From the NCBI GenBank assembly GCA_030704615.1, contig CM060732.1, forward strand, positions 36,749,053 to 36,809,052: a stretch of DNA of 60,000 bases, in the 5' to 3' direction. Origin of the DNA: Takakia lepidozioides. Taxonomy: Eukaryota > Streptophyta > Takakiopsida > Takakiales > Takakiaceae. The notes under the pieces were generated by a model that saw only the letters and a program-made list of their open reading frames with translations, was not told the origin of the DNA and made no database searches. This document shows positions 33,181 through 43,889 of this stretch, piece by piece; the stretch's first letter is position 1; the number at the start of each line of letters is the position of its first letter. Position numbers and translations under genes: made by a program.

Positions 33181-36178
33181 CAACAAGATTTGAGTTTCAC
33201 TGAACTGAGGCAGTTCATAGGTGGTTGTGTAGGAGTGATTATTCTGGAAAGGATGAAGCAATCGAATACTCATCGAGCTTCTACCCAATTCCCGGAACTC
33301 CCGAATACGAGCTTCCGGACCTCATTGAACCACCTAAAATAGCCTACTCATCATCTGGTTCAGAGGCAGTAGACTCGCCTGGATATTATCCGTCCTCCCT
33401 CTGAATACTTGCCAACCTCACCACAATACATTCCTTTCTCTAAACGAAATATCCAACGGCCCTATGAATACATGCTATTCTACCCTACATATGTTCCAGA
33501 AACATACAGTCCAGAAACATATAGTCAAGATACTTACGTTCCACGCACGTCATATCCCGAAGAATATGAGCTACCCATAGGCAACGTCTGTGCCGAGATT
33601 CTTGGGCTCTCGGGAACTCAAGGTCAAGATAAAAAGAGGAGTCCTCTTTTGGAACCTATTTGGTTAGGCCGAATCTATTGTGATGAAGACACTGGTCTCT
33701 GGACATTTGAGTAATGTTGTCTCATTGTTGAGGAATGTGTTGTAAATCTCAGTTGCTCTCTGATGTGAATAAAAGATGAATATTTACAAAGATTTTTCAA
33801 TGTGTTTGAGCTTACAAACCTTGTGGGATTTGGTTTGTCCTTTATTGTATGTGGAAAAGATAATGTGATTAAATATCATGGTCACATCATAAATATTTTC
33901 TAACGTTGACATTAATGTCGAGGTGTTTTCCTGATAAAATATTGGACATATGGTTTTTGCAGTTCTCAAGCCTCCGAAGACTGTCAACTCGGAATGTCTG
34001 CAGACATTTGTAGGGATTTCTTATTTGTCAGATCCCCGGGATACAAGACCGAGCACATAGTTATATACAAACTGAAGAGCAACATAAAAGAATGGGGCAT
34101 TGAAGTCGCTGGGGAACCTCCAGATCACAAACTCCAGTTTCAGTACAATGCGGGAAGCAATGTTACAGAGCTCAAGTACGCATACGTGAAGGGAGTGGAA
34201 ACCTAGACGAACATGCAGTCTCCAATGCTGGTGATCTTTATTGATGAAGATGGAAGGGTGCCAAAAACATTCGGGTACGTAGCATCTGAAAATTTTGTCC
34301 GCAAGTACCTCATGAAACAATCAATCAAAAAAGGATTCAAGTTCAATGAAGTCAGCAACATCGGTCAGGATACCACAACATTTATTCGCTCCTGGGGCAG
34401 TTTTTAGAATGTATTGTTCGCAGCGGATAATGAAAACGTGGAACAAAGAACGGAAACACCAGCAAGACGAAGATGTAAGTTTACGGCAGGGTCATCAGTA
34501 ACGAAACAAGATCAGGAAGGTGTTGGATCATCGTCAAAGAAGCGGAAACCAAAGAAATCCATTGATCCAGCCCTTGCTCCCGACGTAAAGAGACCCAAGA
34601 TAACCGACATTTACGACAAGGATAAGTTAATAGAATTGACAAAAAATCTAGTAGAATACTACGGAGACATGTTTCCATTCGGTTTTAGTAGAACTTTCAA
34701 AATACCGATATCGCGAATGAATCTTGCTCCTAAATATATGGTTTACCGACCTTTGAACCTCAAGCACAAAGATGAGGTTAAAACCAAACTCTTGCAGTTC
34801 CGACATCTGGATGCCCAACATCCGGTATACCTCACTCCAATTGATCCAGAGAAGGAGGAGGATGTGTGTGAGAAGATACCAACGAGATCGGTGGAGATCG
34901 ACGATGCTTCGACGAAATTTTTCATTATCGGAGGGCAACACACGATCGTGGCTGCCAATGTACTCGTTAACCAGATCTATGTCTCTTGACTCTTCAACAA
35001 GTAGATTTGAAATTGGTTTAGAACCTTGACATTCATGTCGACGTTATATGCTATGGACGTCTATTAGAATGAAGTAGGATACTGTCGAGTTAATTGAACG
35101 TCGACATCAATGTCGACATCAAATGAATTAAATCTTTACAGCATGGAACTGTGTCTGTAGGAACTTGTTGAGGATTTGGATACAGACGAGCAGCTCGCAA
35201 AGTACTTTGGAAAATGGCTGGCCAGGATTGTGTGGTCAAAAGAGCATTTGCAACTGGTGAATCCTTGCTGATCCAACTGTTTATGCTCTGATTATGTTAA
35301 GGTAAATATTATGGAATATGTGGTTAACATGATAAGTATGGCCATGTAAGCCACAGGGAGTAAGTCCTAGGATTGCGAACGCTCGTATGAACATATTTTT
35401 CAGTAATATCATTTTTTTTACTGCTGGGATGCAACTCCAGGTTTTATCGCTAATGGCAGATTACCTCGACATTAGTGTCGAGGTGAAATTTTATATCTTC
35501 AACTGACACTTTATTTTTTGCTAAATCAATCCCTTACTCTGTTCTTCTATTCATCCACAGATTCGACCACCACCTATATATTTATCTACGGATAGTGGTA
35601 AATCTCGTCTGATTATATTTGATCTGAACGGTGTTCTCTGCAAAATCATTCAGTCTCAAGGATCTAATAATTTTGTGCCTAAATACTTTGAGAACGACTT
35701 CAGCGTTCCTATTGTGGCCATGAGACGACAGATTTTTAGGCGAGAGAAATATCGAGAGGTGTGGAAGCATTTACATTAGCGATTCCACCTAGCTATTTGG
35801 AGCTGCATGGAGCTAAAGAACCTCAAGCCCGTCCTTGATATCATGTTGGAGGGGTTACCACAACCAGAGTTCATTATGTCGCAGGAGGATTGTCTTTCGT
35901 GTCATAACAATGTCCATCCAAACTATAATAATAGATTAAAAAACTCCCCGAATGTGTTTCAGAAGCTACTTGCGGGGCTATGGGCGAAGACGAGAGGAAA
36001 GTTCGATGACAAAAATAAGCTTATGACTGATGATACTCTTCTAAAATGTCTACTCAATCTTGTAGGGTCATGCTTATTCTTGAAGACAATTGAGACCGAC
36101 AACAGCTACTTGTTGGTGCTTCAAAAGTTTCTCGATGGGATGCTGGAGAGTCCATTAAATGTCTCATACTGTTGTTAA
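33181..36178 (+). pseudogene. Tyr/Pro-rich, ParB-like and FCP1-like HAD domain gene, decayed
   Basis: A spliced plus-strand gene can be followed. Exon 1 (to 33710) encodes a Tyr/Pro/Ser-rich stretch (TPEYELPDLIEPP; PSEYLPTSPQYIPF; YVPETYSPETYSQDTYVP) with a frame change near 33385-33400. Exon 2 (33963-34959) includes a Lys/Arg-rich linker (SSSKKRKPKKS), a segment KYMVYRPLNLKHKDEV and FFIIGGQHTIVAAN, which resembles the ParB-like fold with a GxxR/H box. Exon 3 (35161-35256) reads TDEQLAKYFGKWLARIVWS. Exon 4 (35561-36178) is an FCP1/NIF-like HAD domain: LIIFDLNGVLC (motif I with the nucleophile Asp), FHLAIWSCMELKNLKPVL, QEDCLSC and TDDTLLKCLLN. The three inferred introns join exons in phase. 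In-frame TAG codons occur at 34204, 34405 and 35776. I know of no named family with this combination; function is unknown. Confidence 0.6.
35561..36178 (+). pseudogene. FCP1/NIF-like HAD phosphatase domain, copy 1
   Basis: The domain runs from IRPPPIYLSTDSGKSRLI through motif I (DLNGVLC; classical families have DxDGTL, so the second Asp is replaced by Asn), motif II (FHLAIWSCMEL), a Lys-containing region (FQKLLAGLW) and a motif-IV-like DD (MTDDTLLKCLLN). FCP1-type enzymes dephosphorylate Ser/Thr residues, classically in the RNA polymerase II tail. Loss of the second Asp of DxD, which acts as general acid/base, argues against normal phosphatase activity. A TAG at 35776 interrupts the frame between motifs I and II. 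Confidence 0.6.
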
Positions 36179-37160
36179 GAACCAGACTGGGGTTGGACTT
36201 GAGAGCCTTTCTGACCCTAAATATGACAGTCTTAGATCTTTTTTAAAGTGCTCTTTTATCAACTGTGCGGCTGCCACTGCTTCCAGTTGACCATGTACGG
36301 CAGTCTCTAAAGTAATAACCAGCAGCCTGTTGTGGACGATCACTTCCGATGTGAGAGAATCAGACACAACCCGCCAATGAGGTGATGTGGTGGGGACCTC
36401 TAAACCACAACCATGTGAAACCACAATCATGGCAGAAAGGGTAGTCACCAGATTGAAATCATTGGAGGGCAATGCATTGGCAATGCATGTCGCTGTTCTT
36501 TGCACCGGCATTGCATGCCACCATGCATATCTGCACAGACTCAGTCCTCCAAGAGCTTTCCGCTGCAAGAGTGTGCCCGTGCAAGCCAGATCTGCGAAGT
36601 GCAGTGTGGGGACACTCTCCACCATGTATTGCATGAAAATAGAATAAACATTGGAGTTGGGCACCCAACCTGTGCATGTGTGGTGCCGTGGGGTATGCGG
36701 CGGGAGTTTTTTGAGTTGCATCATTTTCTTGGACAAGGTTTGCCATTTGCCCCACTTGTGATTCAGGCTCCTGTACTCTTTCATGTCCCAGTTGTGCTGT
36801 CATTGTTTGGAGTCCACCAAACTCTCCTCTTGACTTTACCAATCTATGTATTACAGCCCCATACTGGGCCTCGGCAATACCAGTTCTCTCTTGCAGAGCC
36901 ACCAATTTCTCATGCAGTTCCAAGGCAACACTATCTAGTGAATATTTGAACAGACAAAAGGAGAGTGCATGGGTGTAGCACCTGAAACATCCGTGATGGG
37001 CCCATAACAAAGAAGGAGTGAAGACCTGTTGTTGGGATGTCACCTTGGTATTACAGCATGTAGCTAGTTGGAGATGGTGTGAGGTGAGGGAAGTTACGGT
37101 GATCGAGCTCCAACTCCTCACGCAGGTAGCCTCTGAAGTCAGATTCGTCGGTTGAAGGTC
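36179..37160. other. Unassigned block with an antisense coiled-coil-like frame
   Basis: On the minus strand, 36459-37121 includes VALELHEKLVALQERTGIAE and later QMANLVQEND, which looks like a coiled coil. An overlapping frame (36164-36784) has no motif. This could be part of a mobile-element ORF, but I cannot name it. Confidence 0.25.
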
Positions 37161-37367
37161 AGAAGGGCGCTAGAGATAGGGGTGAAGCCTCCGAGCTCGC
37201 CAAGGTGCTGTCGTGAGCCAAAAAGTAGGTAGCACTCGGTTCAAGAAGGCTGAGCGCGCTCTCAGCTGCGCAGGCGTGCAATGTAACCCTGAAGTGTTGT
37301 TTGTATGCTTGCCTCCGGGGGCTGCGATAGTCGTGAAGCGGAGGCTGCAGGGGTGGGGTAGTCCGTA

Positions 37368-37631
37368 ATGAAAATAAGTCACCCCGCATTCGAAGTGATA
37401 GCAGTGAAACATAAAGGTTGTGAAACTGCCGACATGCAATCACTTGGAGGAACCATAAGGGAAGAGAACCCTCATACTTTCAAGATCGCCACTTGGGATA
37501 ATGAATATGCTGTGCGTGGGGAAGGTAGTAACCTCACCGTTGTGAATACAGATCGTCATTGGGTGCTGAAGGGAGAGGCGCCCCGAGGTCTTCCAGGACA
37601 CACTATAGAGCTCGTTGGCAGCCTAAACTAG
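37368..37631 (+). pseudogene. Possible POP4/RPP29 (RNase P/MRP subunit) fragment
   Basis: The frame reads SLGGTIREENPHTFKIATWD, NEYAV, then NTDRHWVLKGE. Archaeal and eukaryotic RNase P subunit p29 has a GIxxRExxxTFxIxTxDNxxxV core followed by a strand with a W-x-x-x-GxxL pattern, and this piece follows that order. The family binds RNase P RNA through an Sm-like barrel. Upstream and downstream exons were not recognised, so this is at most a fragment. The similarity is by eye and moderate. Confidence 0.35.
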
Positions 37632-38446
37632 ACGATGGTAAAGATGTGTCGCCTTAGGAATATCAATCGAAGCGGGGCTCCAAGCTTGATACAGAGAGGG
37701 GGGATGAGAGATATCCCAACTGAGTAGTTTGGTGTCGTATCACACAGAGGACTCCAGCGGCTTGAGCATGCAGGCGGGTGGACAGCCGATTGTAAACAGC
37801 CATTGAAAACAAGAGGATAAGAAAACAACAAGAGAGAACTATGGAAAGATAGCTTAAACGTAGCTTTGAAAAGAAGTTGATCTTTCTGAGCAGGTAGAAG
37901 GAAGAAGAGCAGCAAGGCAGTTGCGCGACGAGCTGGAGCTCGCGCCATGGCGGCTGCCGTAGCTAGAAGAAAGTAAGGGTTAGAGTAGCGGCATTGCTAA
38001 AAATTGAGAAAAATGAGACTACAAGACCGGTAAGATGGCAGGTCCCTAAATATTAGTCATGATTACGGGATTTAGCTGAGGTTGGTGGTGGGAAAGCGGA
38101 GCTCCACCCTCCCGCCTTTTTGCAAGAGTACTACAAAGTCACCAAGTAATTTAAAAAAAAAACCGCCAACACTCGTAACGGAAGCAAGAGGATGCGTCGA
38201 CCTTGTTGGTAGATGTGTTTGATTTAGCTTGCTTTTTTAGGGACATGATGTTGTTCATAGTGCTTGTAAGAATCTAAGATGAATGTATGGAACTTTGGAA
38301 TGCGATGAAAGATTAAACACACGAAGCAAATTGTGATGTAAAATGAGAAACTCTTTGTATGAAAGTACTACCTGAAAGTCTATAATACACATGAATCAAG
38401 ATCCTTCATGTGAAAAATATTGTTATGCCACAATGATGATTCATGA
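37632..38446. other. No gene recognised
   Basis: Ordinary sequence with short frames only. A-rich runs occur near 38150. Confidence 0.4.
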
Positions 38447-39005
38447 GCACCATGGCTCACTCAAATTGAGTGAGTGAAACTATTACTTCAAGCTACATTT
38501 TTTCAATTTCTACCTTTGAGCATACTATGGGGTATCTTAGGTGTGTGAAATGGTATCACACCATTTTTTTGACATCCTATAACACTATAAGTTTGTGAAG
38601 GCTTCTGTAAGGATCCCATTGCACCAACCCTCACTCAAATTTAGTGTGTTGGTCAATAGTTAGAGTCTCTAATGTGAAGAGGCCTTTGAATTGCAACATA
38701 TGCTTAATTTAGGGCTGACATCTCAGGTGTGTGGAATTGTATCACACCATTTTGTTTGGTATCATATCACACTATAAGAGTGTTAAGGCATGTGTAAGGA
38801 TGTCATTGCACCAAACCTCACTCAAATTGACTGAGTTGGTCATTACTTAGAGCCTCTAATGTCAAGAGGCCTTTGAATTACAACATAGGCATTATAATGG
38901 GAATATATCTCAGGTGTGTGGAATGGTATCACACCATTATTTTTTGCATCCCATCAGACTATTAGTGTGTTAAGACCTGTGTAAGGATGTCAAGGCACCA
39001 ACAGG
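38447..39005. repeat. 187-bp tandem repeat, three copies
   Basis: GGTGTGTGGAATGGTATCAC anchors lie at about 38540, 38726 and 38913. Each copy also holds an ACACTATAAG-type segment, AAGGATGTCATTGCACCAA, CTCACTCAAATT(G/T)A and TCTAATGT(G/C)AAGAGGCC. The third copy ends inside the CACCAA segment, at the start of the Myb/SANT-like frame. The copies are about 85-90% alike by eye. Confidence 0.9.
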
Positions 39006-39009
39006 AATT

Positions 39010-39743
39010 TGTAACAGAGCCACTGGGCTGATTTCGTGGTAGATTTCAACGAACGAATTGGGAAGAATGCTACACAGGCGCGAATGAGATCGAAACATGA
39101 CAGCATGAGGAAGCGATACATGAAAAAATGAGAGGAAGTCGTGAAGACTTCTAGAGAAGTGTCATCTGAGTGGCAATTCTATGACAAATGTGACAAATTG
39201 TGGGGTTGCACGTCCAAGGCAGTTGGCATTGCAGGGGTCAATGATGGAGGTGAGAAAATCAAATACCCAAGCCGAATTCTGGATTTGTAGGATTATGAGC
39301 ATTTTGATTTGAATGAGAAGTGCACAATTGCGACTCCATCCTGGTAGTCCTCGACATGGAGGGTCTGCAGCAGATCTGGAAGAGGTAGAATGTACCCATC
39401 CACTTGCACCCACAGTCACCAATGGAGAGAGTGTGCAACCTTCCTGTAGATGAGAGATTGAACAAAAAAACGGAAGAGAAGAAATAGTTTGACCCCATCT
39501 CGTCATATTGCGGACTCTTTGAACAAGTTTGTGGATACTTACCGAAGTTTGGAGGATACCAAACTGCAACTGGGACGGGACCACATTGCGTTGGCACTCC
39601 GAGCATCAGGCATTGGAAGTGCGTTTGGAAGTCTAGACCAAAAATGTCATTGCACAACAAGAGTTGGTCATGTATGAACGCCACAATGCTCGTGCAGAGG
39701 ACTTGAAATTGGAGGTTTTGCGTCCAAAGTTACACTTTGCTTG
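39010..39743 (+). pseudogene. Myb/SANT-like transposon ORF remnant
   Basis: The frame reads HWADFVVDFNERIGKN, MRSKHDSMRKRY, a stop, EEVVKTSREVSSEWQFYDK and CDKLWG, the order of the plant Myb/SANT-like DNA-binding domain found in ORF1 of PIF/Harbinger elements and related host genes. The 3' end (about 39600-39743) has ALEVRLEV, a stop, then QQELVMYERHNARAEDLKLE, a coiled-coil tail typical of these proteins. Several in-frame stops lie between. No DDE transposase was found beside it. Confidence 0.6.
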
Positions 39744-39879
39744 AAGGAAAAAAAAAAAAAAAACCCATCTTACTTTTAAGAAAATAAAAAACAAAATTGT
39801 TTTCTGGCCTTATACTTTTTCTCAAACCCAATCTCTGTAAAATTCTATAAAAGACCCAATTCACATGACTTTTACTTGA

Positions 39880-40713
39880 GTTAACCCTTAAGTTCCCAAG
39901 CCTTTTTTTGACTTTTTACCAATTTTGGGTACCCAGCTGCAGTAAATTGCCCCTAGAAACCTACCAAAAATCATCCACAGATTCCAACCTTATAGCAATG
40001 GGCCCAGCTCATTTATGCATGACATACCAAAATATGAGCCAAGTCCACCGTGGAAATTGTGAGATTATAGCGTTGGCCCGGACCTCAAATATCAGGTCCC
40101 AAAGAAAAAGTGAGAAAGAAATTGGTTTGACCAAATCAAAACCTAGCTTTCTCAAATTTTGCTTGCCCCAAGACCCACCATTTCCAAATCAATAGTGGAG
40201 TGGCTATGACCCCACTAAATTGCAGGTCCAACTGATTTTTTCACCTATGCTTACTTTGCATGCAATTACATGGGGGTTGAAATCTCAAAATTGACAGCAG
40301 AAAATGTGCCTCCAAATGAAGTACTTTTTTTTCTACAAATTTTTTAAAAGCCAACGGTGGATGTGTGTATGTAATGCTCACACACCACAAGGTGAAGTGT
40401 TTTTTCCAAAATTGCTAATTTTCTGCCAAAAATGGCCTTTGGAGTGCAATCTGTTTTGGGCTTGTTTACCTGCCACGTCAGCGGTCAACAGCCCTTTTCA
40501 GGCCCCAAAACGTAAATTAAAGATCTAAGATATTTTTTGTCAGTCGCAGCTTTTTTTTTTTTTTAGTTTTGTTTTTTGCATCATACTCGAGACAAATCCC
40601 TTGTCATTAAAGGTTCAGGAGTGGGCCCCATCAGATTAGATCTGCAAAAATTAGGTCGACCCTGCAAATTCAAAGTGACCCAATTCAGGTCGCTTGGGAA
40701 CTTAAGGGTTAAC
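39880..40713. mobile_element. ~830-bp non-autonomous element with 22-bp terminal inverted repeats
   Basis: GTTAACCCTTAAGTTCCCAA plus GC (39880-39901) is matched base for base in reverse complement at 40692-40713. The inside has no coding capacity that I recognise; it contains homopolymer runs (for example T15 near 40551) and short frames. The 22-bp perfect repeats and the total size suit a MITE-like DNA element. TTAA at the outer ends could include a TTAA or TAA target site. A lone related end (TTTAAGGGTTAAGT) lies near 48028. Confidence 0.8.
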
Positions 40714-43280
40714 AAAAACCTCTAAGTCAAACCACGTAATTCTTTTCAAGTGTATGACAAAAATGATGAATGAAATTATGTTGCATTTCACCTTTTTTAT
40801 AGCTAGCAATCATTAGGAAAACATATTCTGGAATCCGATCAATTTTCACATTGAAAAATCCGGAGGATTATTACCTTCACCCGGTCATAACCGTGGGAAC
40901 GCGGTTGCCCAATTGCCCAAGTCACCGGATAAACATGAAAGTTTTTAGGTATATCCACATAGGTAATGACCCTATTTTTAATACTTTATAGTTGAGTTTG
41001 CTATAATAGATGATATCCAATGTACTGGGTTACAAGGGTGAGGTTGGATAGCATGTGAACACCAATGTTGTGCGGGTATCAACATTTTAATATACCAACA
41101 TGGTAGGTTCTAGAGGGGTGCTTTGTTTTCGAACTCTGGTATCATTCTAAGTATTGCATAATGACAAATTTACAAATAGTATATTGGTATAAGTATTTCC
41201 CATAAATATCTACAATATATGGTATCAATAGTATGGGTTCATTCTTTTTAATATCAGTGGAATGTCAATACAGGTATCAATACTTTTCACCACCATAAAA
41301 AATGCACCAAATTGAACACAGATTTCATTACTGAACCCAATTTTGGGCAATGCAAGTTGTACCCTATTCAAGAACATAAGTCGGACAAAAAAACGTGGAA
41401 ACATGAAGGAGAAACTTAGCACTTTGCGGGCCTCAAACTGATCCTATTTTATACTGAGAAACTTAGTAGGTATGTGTCGTGCCCCTGAAGTACGACAAAA
41501 GAAATATCCTACGGATCAGCTGTCACCCCCACTATGTGCCTTTAGTGTATGCGGGACCCTACCCAGGATGCACTACCAAATCTCGAGCGATTAGTGCATC
41601 TAGTATGAATATTAAGCTTTCATAGCCGCACAATAATGATAACAGCCGGATACAAAATGGGAGCCCCAAACCGTAATCCATGGTATTCGACCTACCAACT
41701 ACTCGACTGGTAGGTTCTCAAAGAACCTGCTGATACCTACTATTGATCCCGGGGAAGACTCGCAATACCAGTACAATACTAGTGAACACCTCATGTGAGC
41801 ATAAAAAAATATTCCACATACGCTAGGAGTTACCATAATATATACCCCAAGTCATTAAAAAAAAAAATATCAACAGAAAGGGGGACAAAATCAACCAAAA
41901 TGCACACGGGCAATCTCTGACATGACAATAAGCCAGTTTTTGGCATGTCAAATCTTCCCCACCCTCTCTTTGAGTAACATGGAACTGAAGGGAGTGTAAC
42001 TCCACTTAAAGTTACACATGGTTACATGAGATGGAATGTAAACTCCACACATGGTTACACGCAGGCTGGGAGTATATTTCCACTTGGGATTACAGTGGAT
42101 CATAGAGAACTTAGAAGGGAGTGTCTTTGTAGGCCGTTTCACGGTTAACATGAGAGTCCTATTGATCATGTGGAACAGATGCAGTCGTGCCAAGCATTCA
42201 TCATGGATTTCTCCATGAGATGGAGGATGCATTGTGTTAGGCTTGCTTGTAACTATAACCCAGACCCGGACCCACTAGGTGGAGGTTGAGCACGAGGGCA
42301 TATTGTACAAATTCCCCCGATATTCAGAGAATATTATTCTAAATTTGCGAAACTATTTCCACCGGTTCACATGAGTACTAGTTAAAACATATTAAGAATA
42401 AGTAACCCCTATACATGATAAACATGTTACCCTATAGGCGTTGATTTTCCTCACGTTGTGCTCACACTATACCATACCCTTTTCATAATAGGCACGAGAG
42501 TGGGCGGTGAGACTTCAGGTCACATTTGAGGTCCTCATGACCCACGGATAATTTCGCAAAGCGAAACTCTGACCCCTGAAATTACTTTTACAATTTGAGA
42601 TTTCTCGGAGAGAAACTGAAAAAATATAGGGTTTATGCTCCAAATATCCGGAGAGATATCCATTGAATATGCCATAGAATATATCGGAACATATTTCCTA
42701 AACCCTATTCTCTCTCATGATACTCAATATAAATATCAAAACATGTATATATTATGCTAAGACTACCCAGATATTCGGTAATGAAAGCCTAATTTTGGAT
42801 GTGGGATTGTTGGGTGTTGGATTTTTGTATAAAAAGTTTGGATTTAATCTATATCACTAAGGGTTTCTCGATGCGAAACTCGTTGCCGCCGCTGCTGTAG
42901 GTGTAGGGTTGCTGGCTATACTACTCAAGATTTCGCCTCGTGAAACCCTGGTTGAATTAGAGTTTATATATGGTGTCGTTTGTTTTTCGTTGAAGGTGAA
43001 TCATAAAAATAATTTAACATTAAAATGATTCTTTGAGTATTTACTATATTATTTTGGTTTGCAAGTGATATTTTGGAGTGAATTCAATGTTTATAAATGT
43101 ATCGATAGGCGAGGTAGTTTATCCAATTGGTGCATTTGTTCCATATAAACGCACTAGTCCTCTATACCCGCTTATGGTTTGTTTTTCATTTTGAAAACAT
43201 ATAACTCATATGACTGAGGTTAGAAAACATAAAACCCCCATGAGCGTGGGTTGTGCTCACGTCGTGCTCACACGATACCA
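40714..43280. other. Long AT-rich stretch without a recognisable gene
   Basis: Scattered degenerate words occur (GGTATCAATA and ACCAACTACTCGACTGGT hairpins near 41690). Around 41985-42100 GGAGT(G)TAACTCCACTT...TTACACATGG is present in about three imperfect units; the minus strand then reads CN(P/F)KW(K/S)YTP twice. Four small TTTC-core palindromes lie at 42550-42955 (see findings). Confidence 0.4.
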
Positions 43281-43287
43281 ACACCCC

Positions 43288-43410
43288 CACTATAGGAAAA
43301 AAAAGGGGGTTTTCGACGTCGCAGCCATGCCGCGGTGTCGCAAAATAGCCCTTTTCGGGCAGGGGGAAGGGGCCAGTTTTGCGACGCCGGGGAGTTGCAA
43401 CCTCCACAAC
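43288..43410 (+). mobile_element. CACTA-like terminus (single end)
   Basis: CACTATAGGAAAAAAAAG at 43288 is followed by GACGTCGCAGCC, GTGTCGCAAAATAGCCC and, inverted, CCAGTTTTGCGAC. CACTA/En-Spm ends typically read CACTA followed by short inverted copies of a GCGAC-type subterminal motif, which bind the transposase. No partner end (TATAGTG) was found in the window, so this is an isolated or truncated end. Confidence 0.45.
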
Positions 43411-43889
43411 CTTAGTGCCTAGCCCCAACAACGATTATCTTATTTGTGAATGATTGGATATATAATTTGGGGTTTTAAAACCCCATGTAAAATAAATGTA
43501 CATATTCACTTTGTGCAAATTTTGAGTAAACGTTCAATCTAGCATGTTTTACAGGCTTACATCGTTGTTGTTCTGAATGAATGCTAAGATTGTAAGTAGC
43601 TAAAAACTTTTTAAGTGTTTTATCGTTTGATGACGTTGCTTCATCATAGAACCTATGTTGTTCACTACGTGTACTTTCCACTAACTTCAACAGTAATGTC
43701 GAGGATGTATCAAGGTTGAGTCTCATTTGATCATGTCCTGTCTATTAAAAAGTCGGTACAAAATGTTCAAGAGCACCGTGTTATTGAATGTCACAATGGA
43801 GTTTCCACATACTTGAGTCTATTAGATCTCAGTTGGAGGATTTGAGCGAAAACAAGGTTATCACTCAATAAAATGACAGTCAGCCATTA

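Noticed and set aside
36164-37121. Two long overlapping minus frames as genes
   Set aside because: Only a weak coiled-coil impression; no family was recognised and the frames overlap each other.
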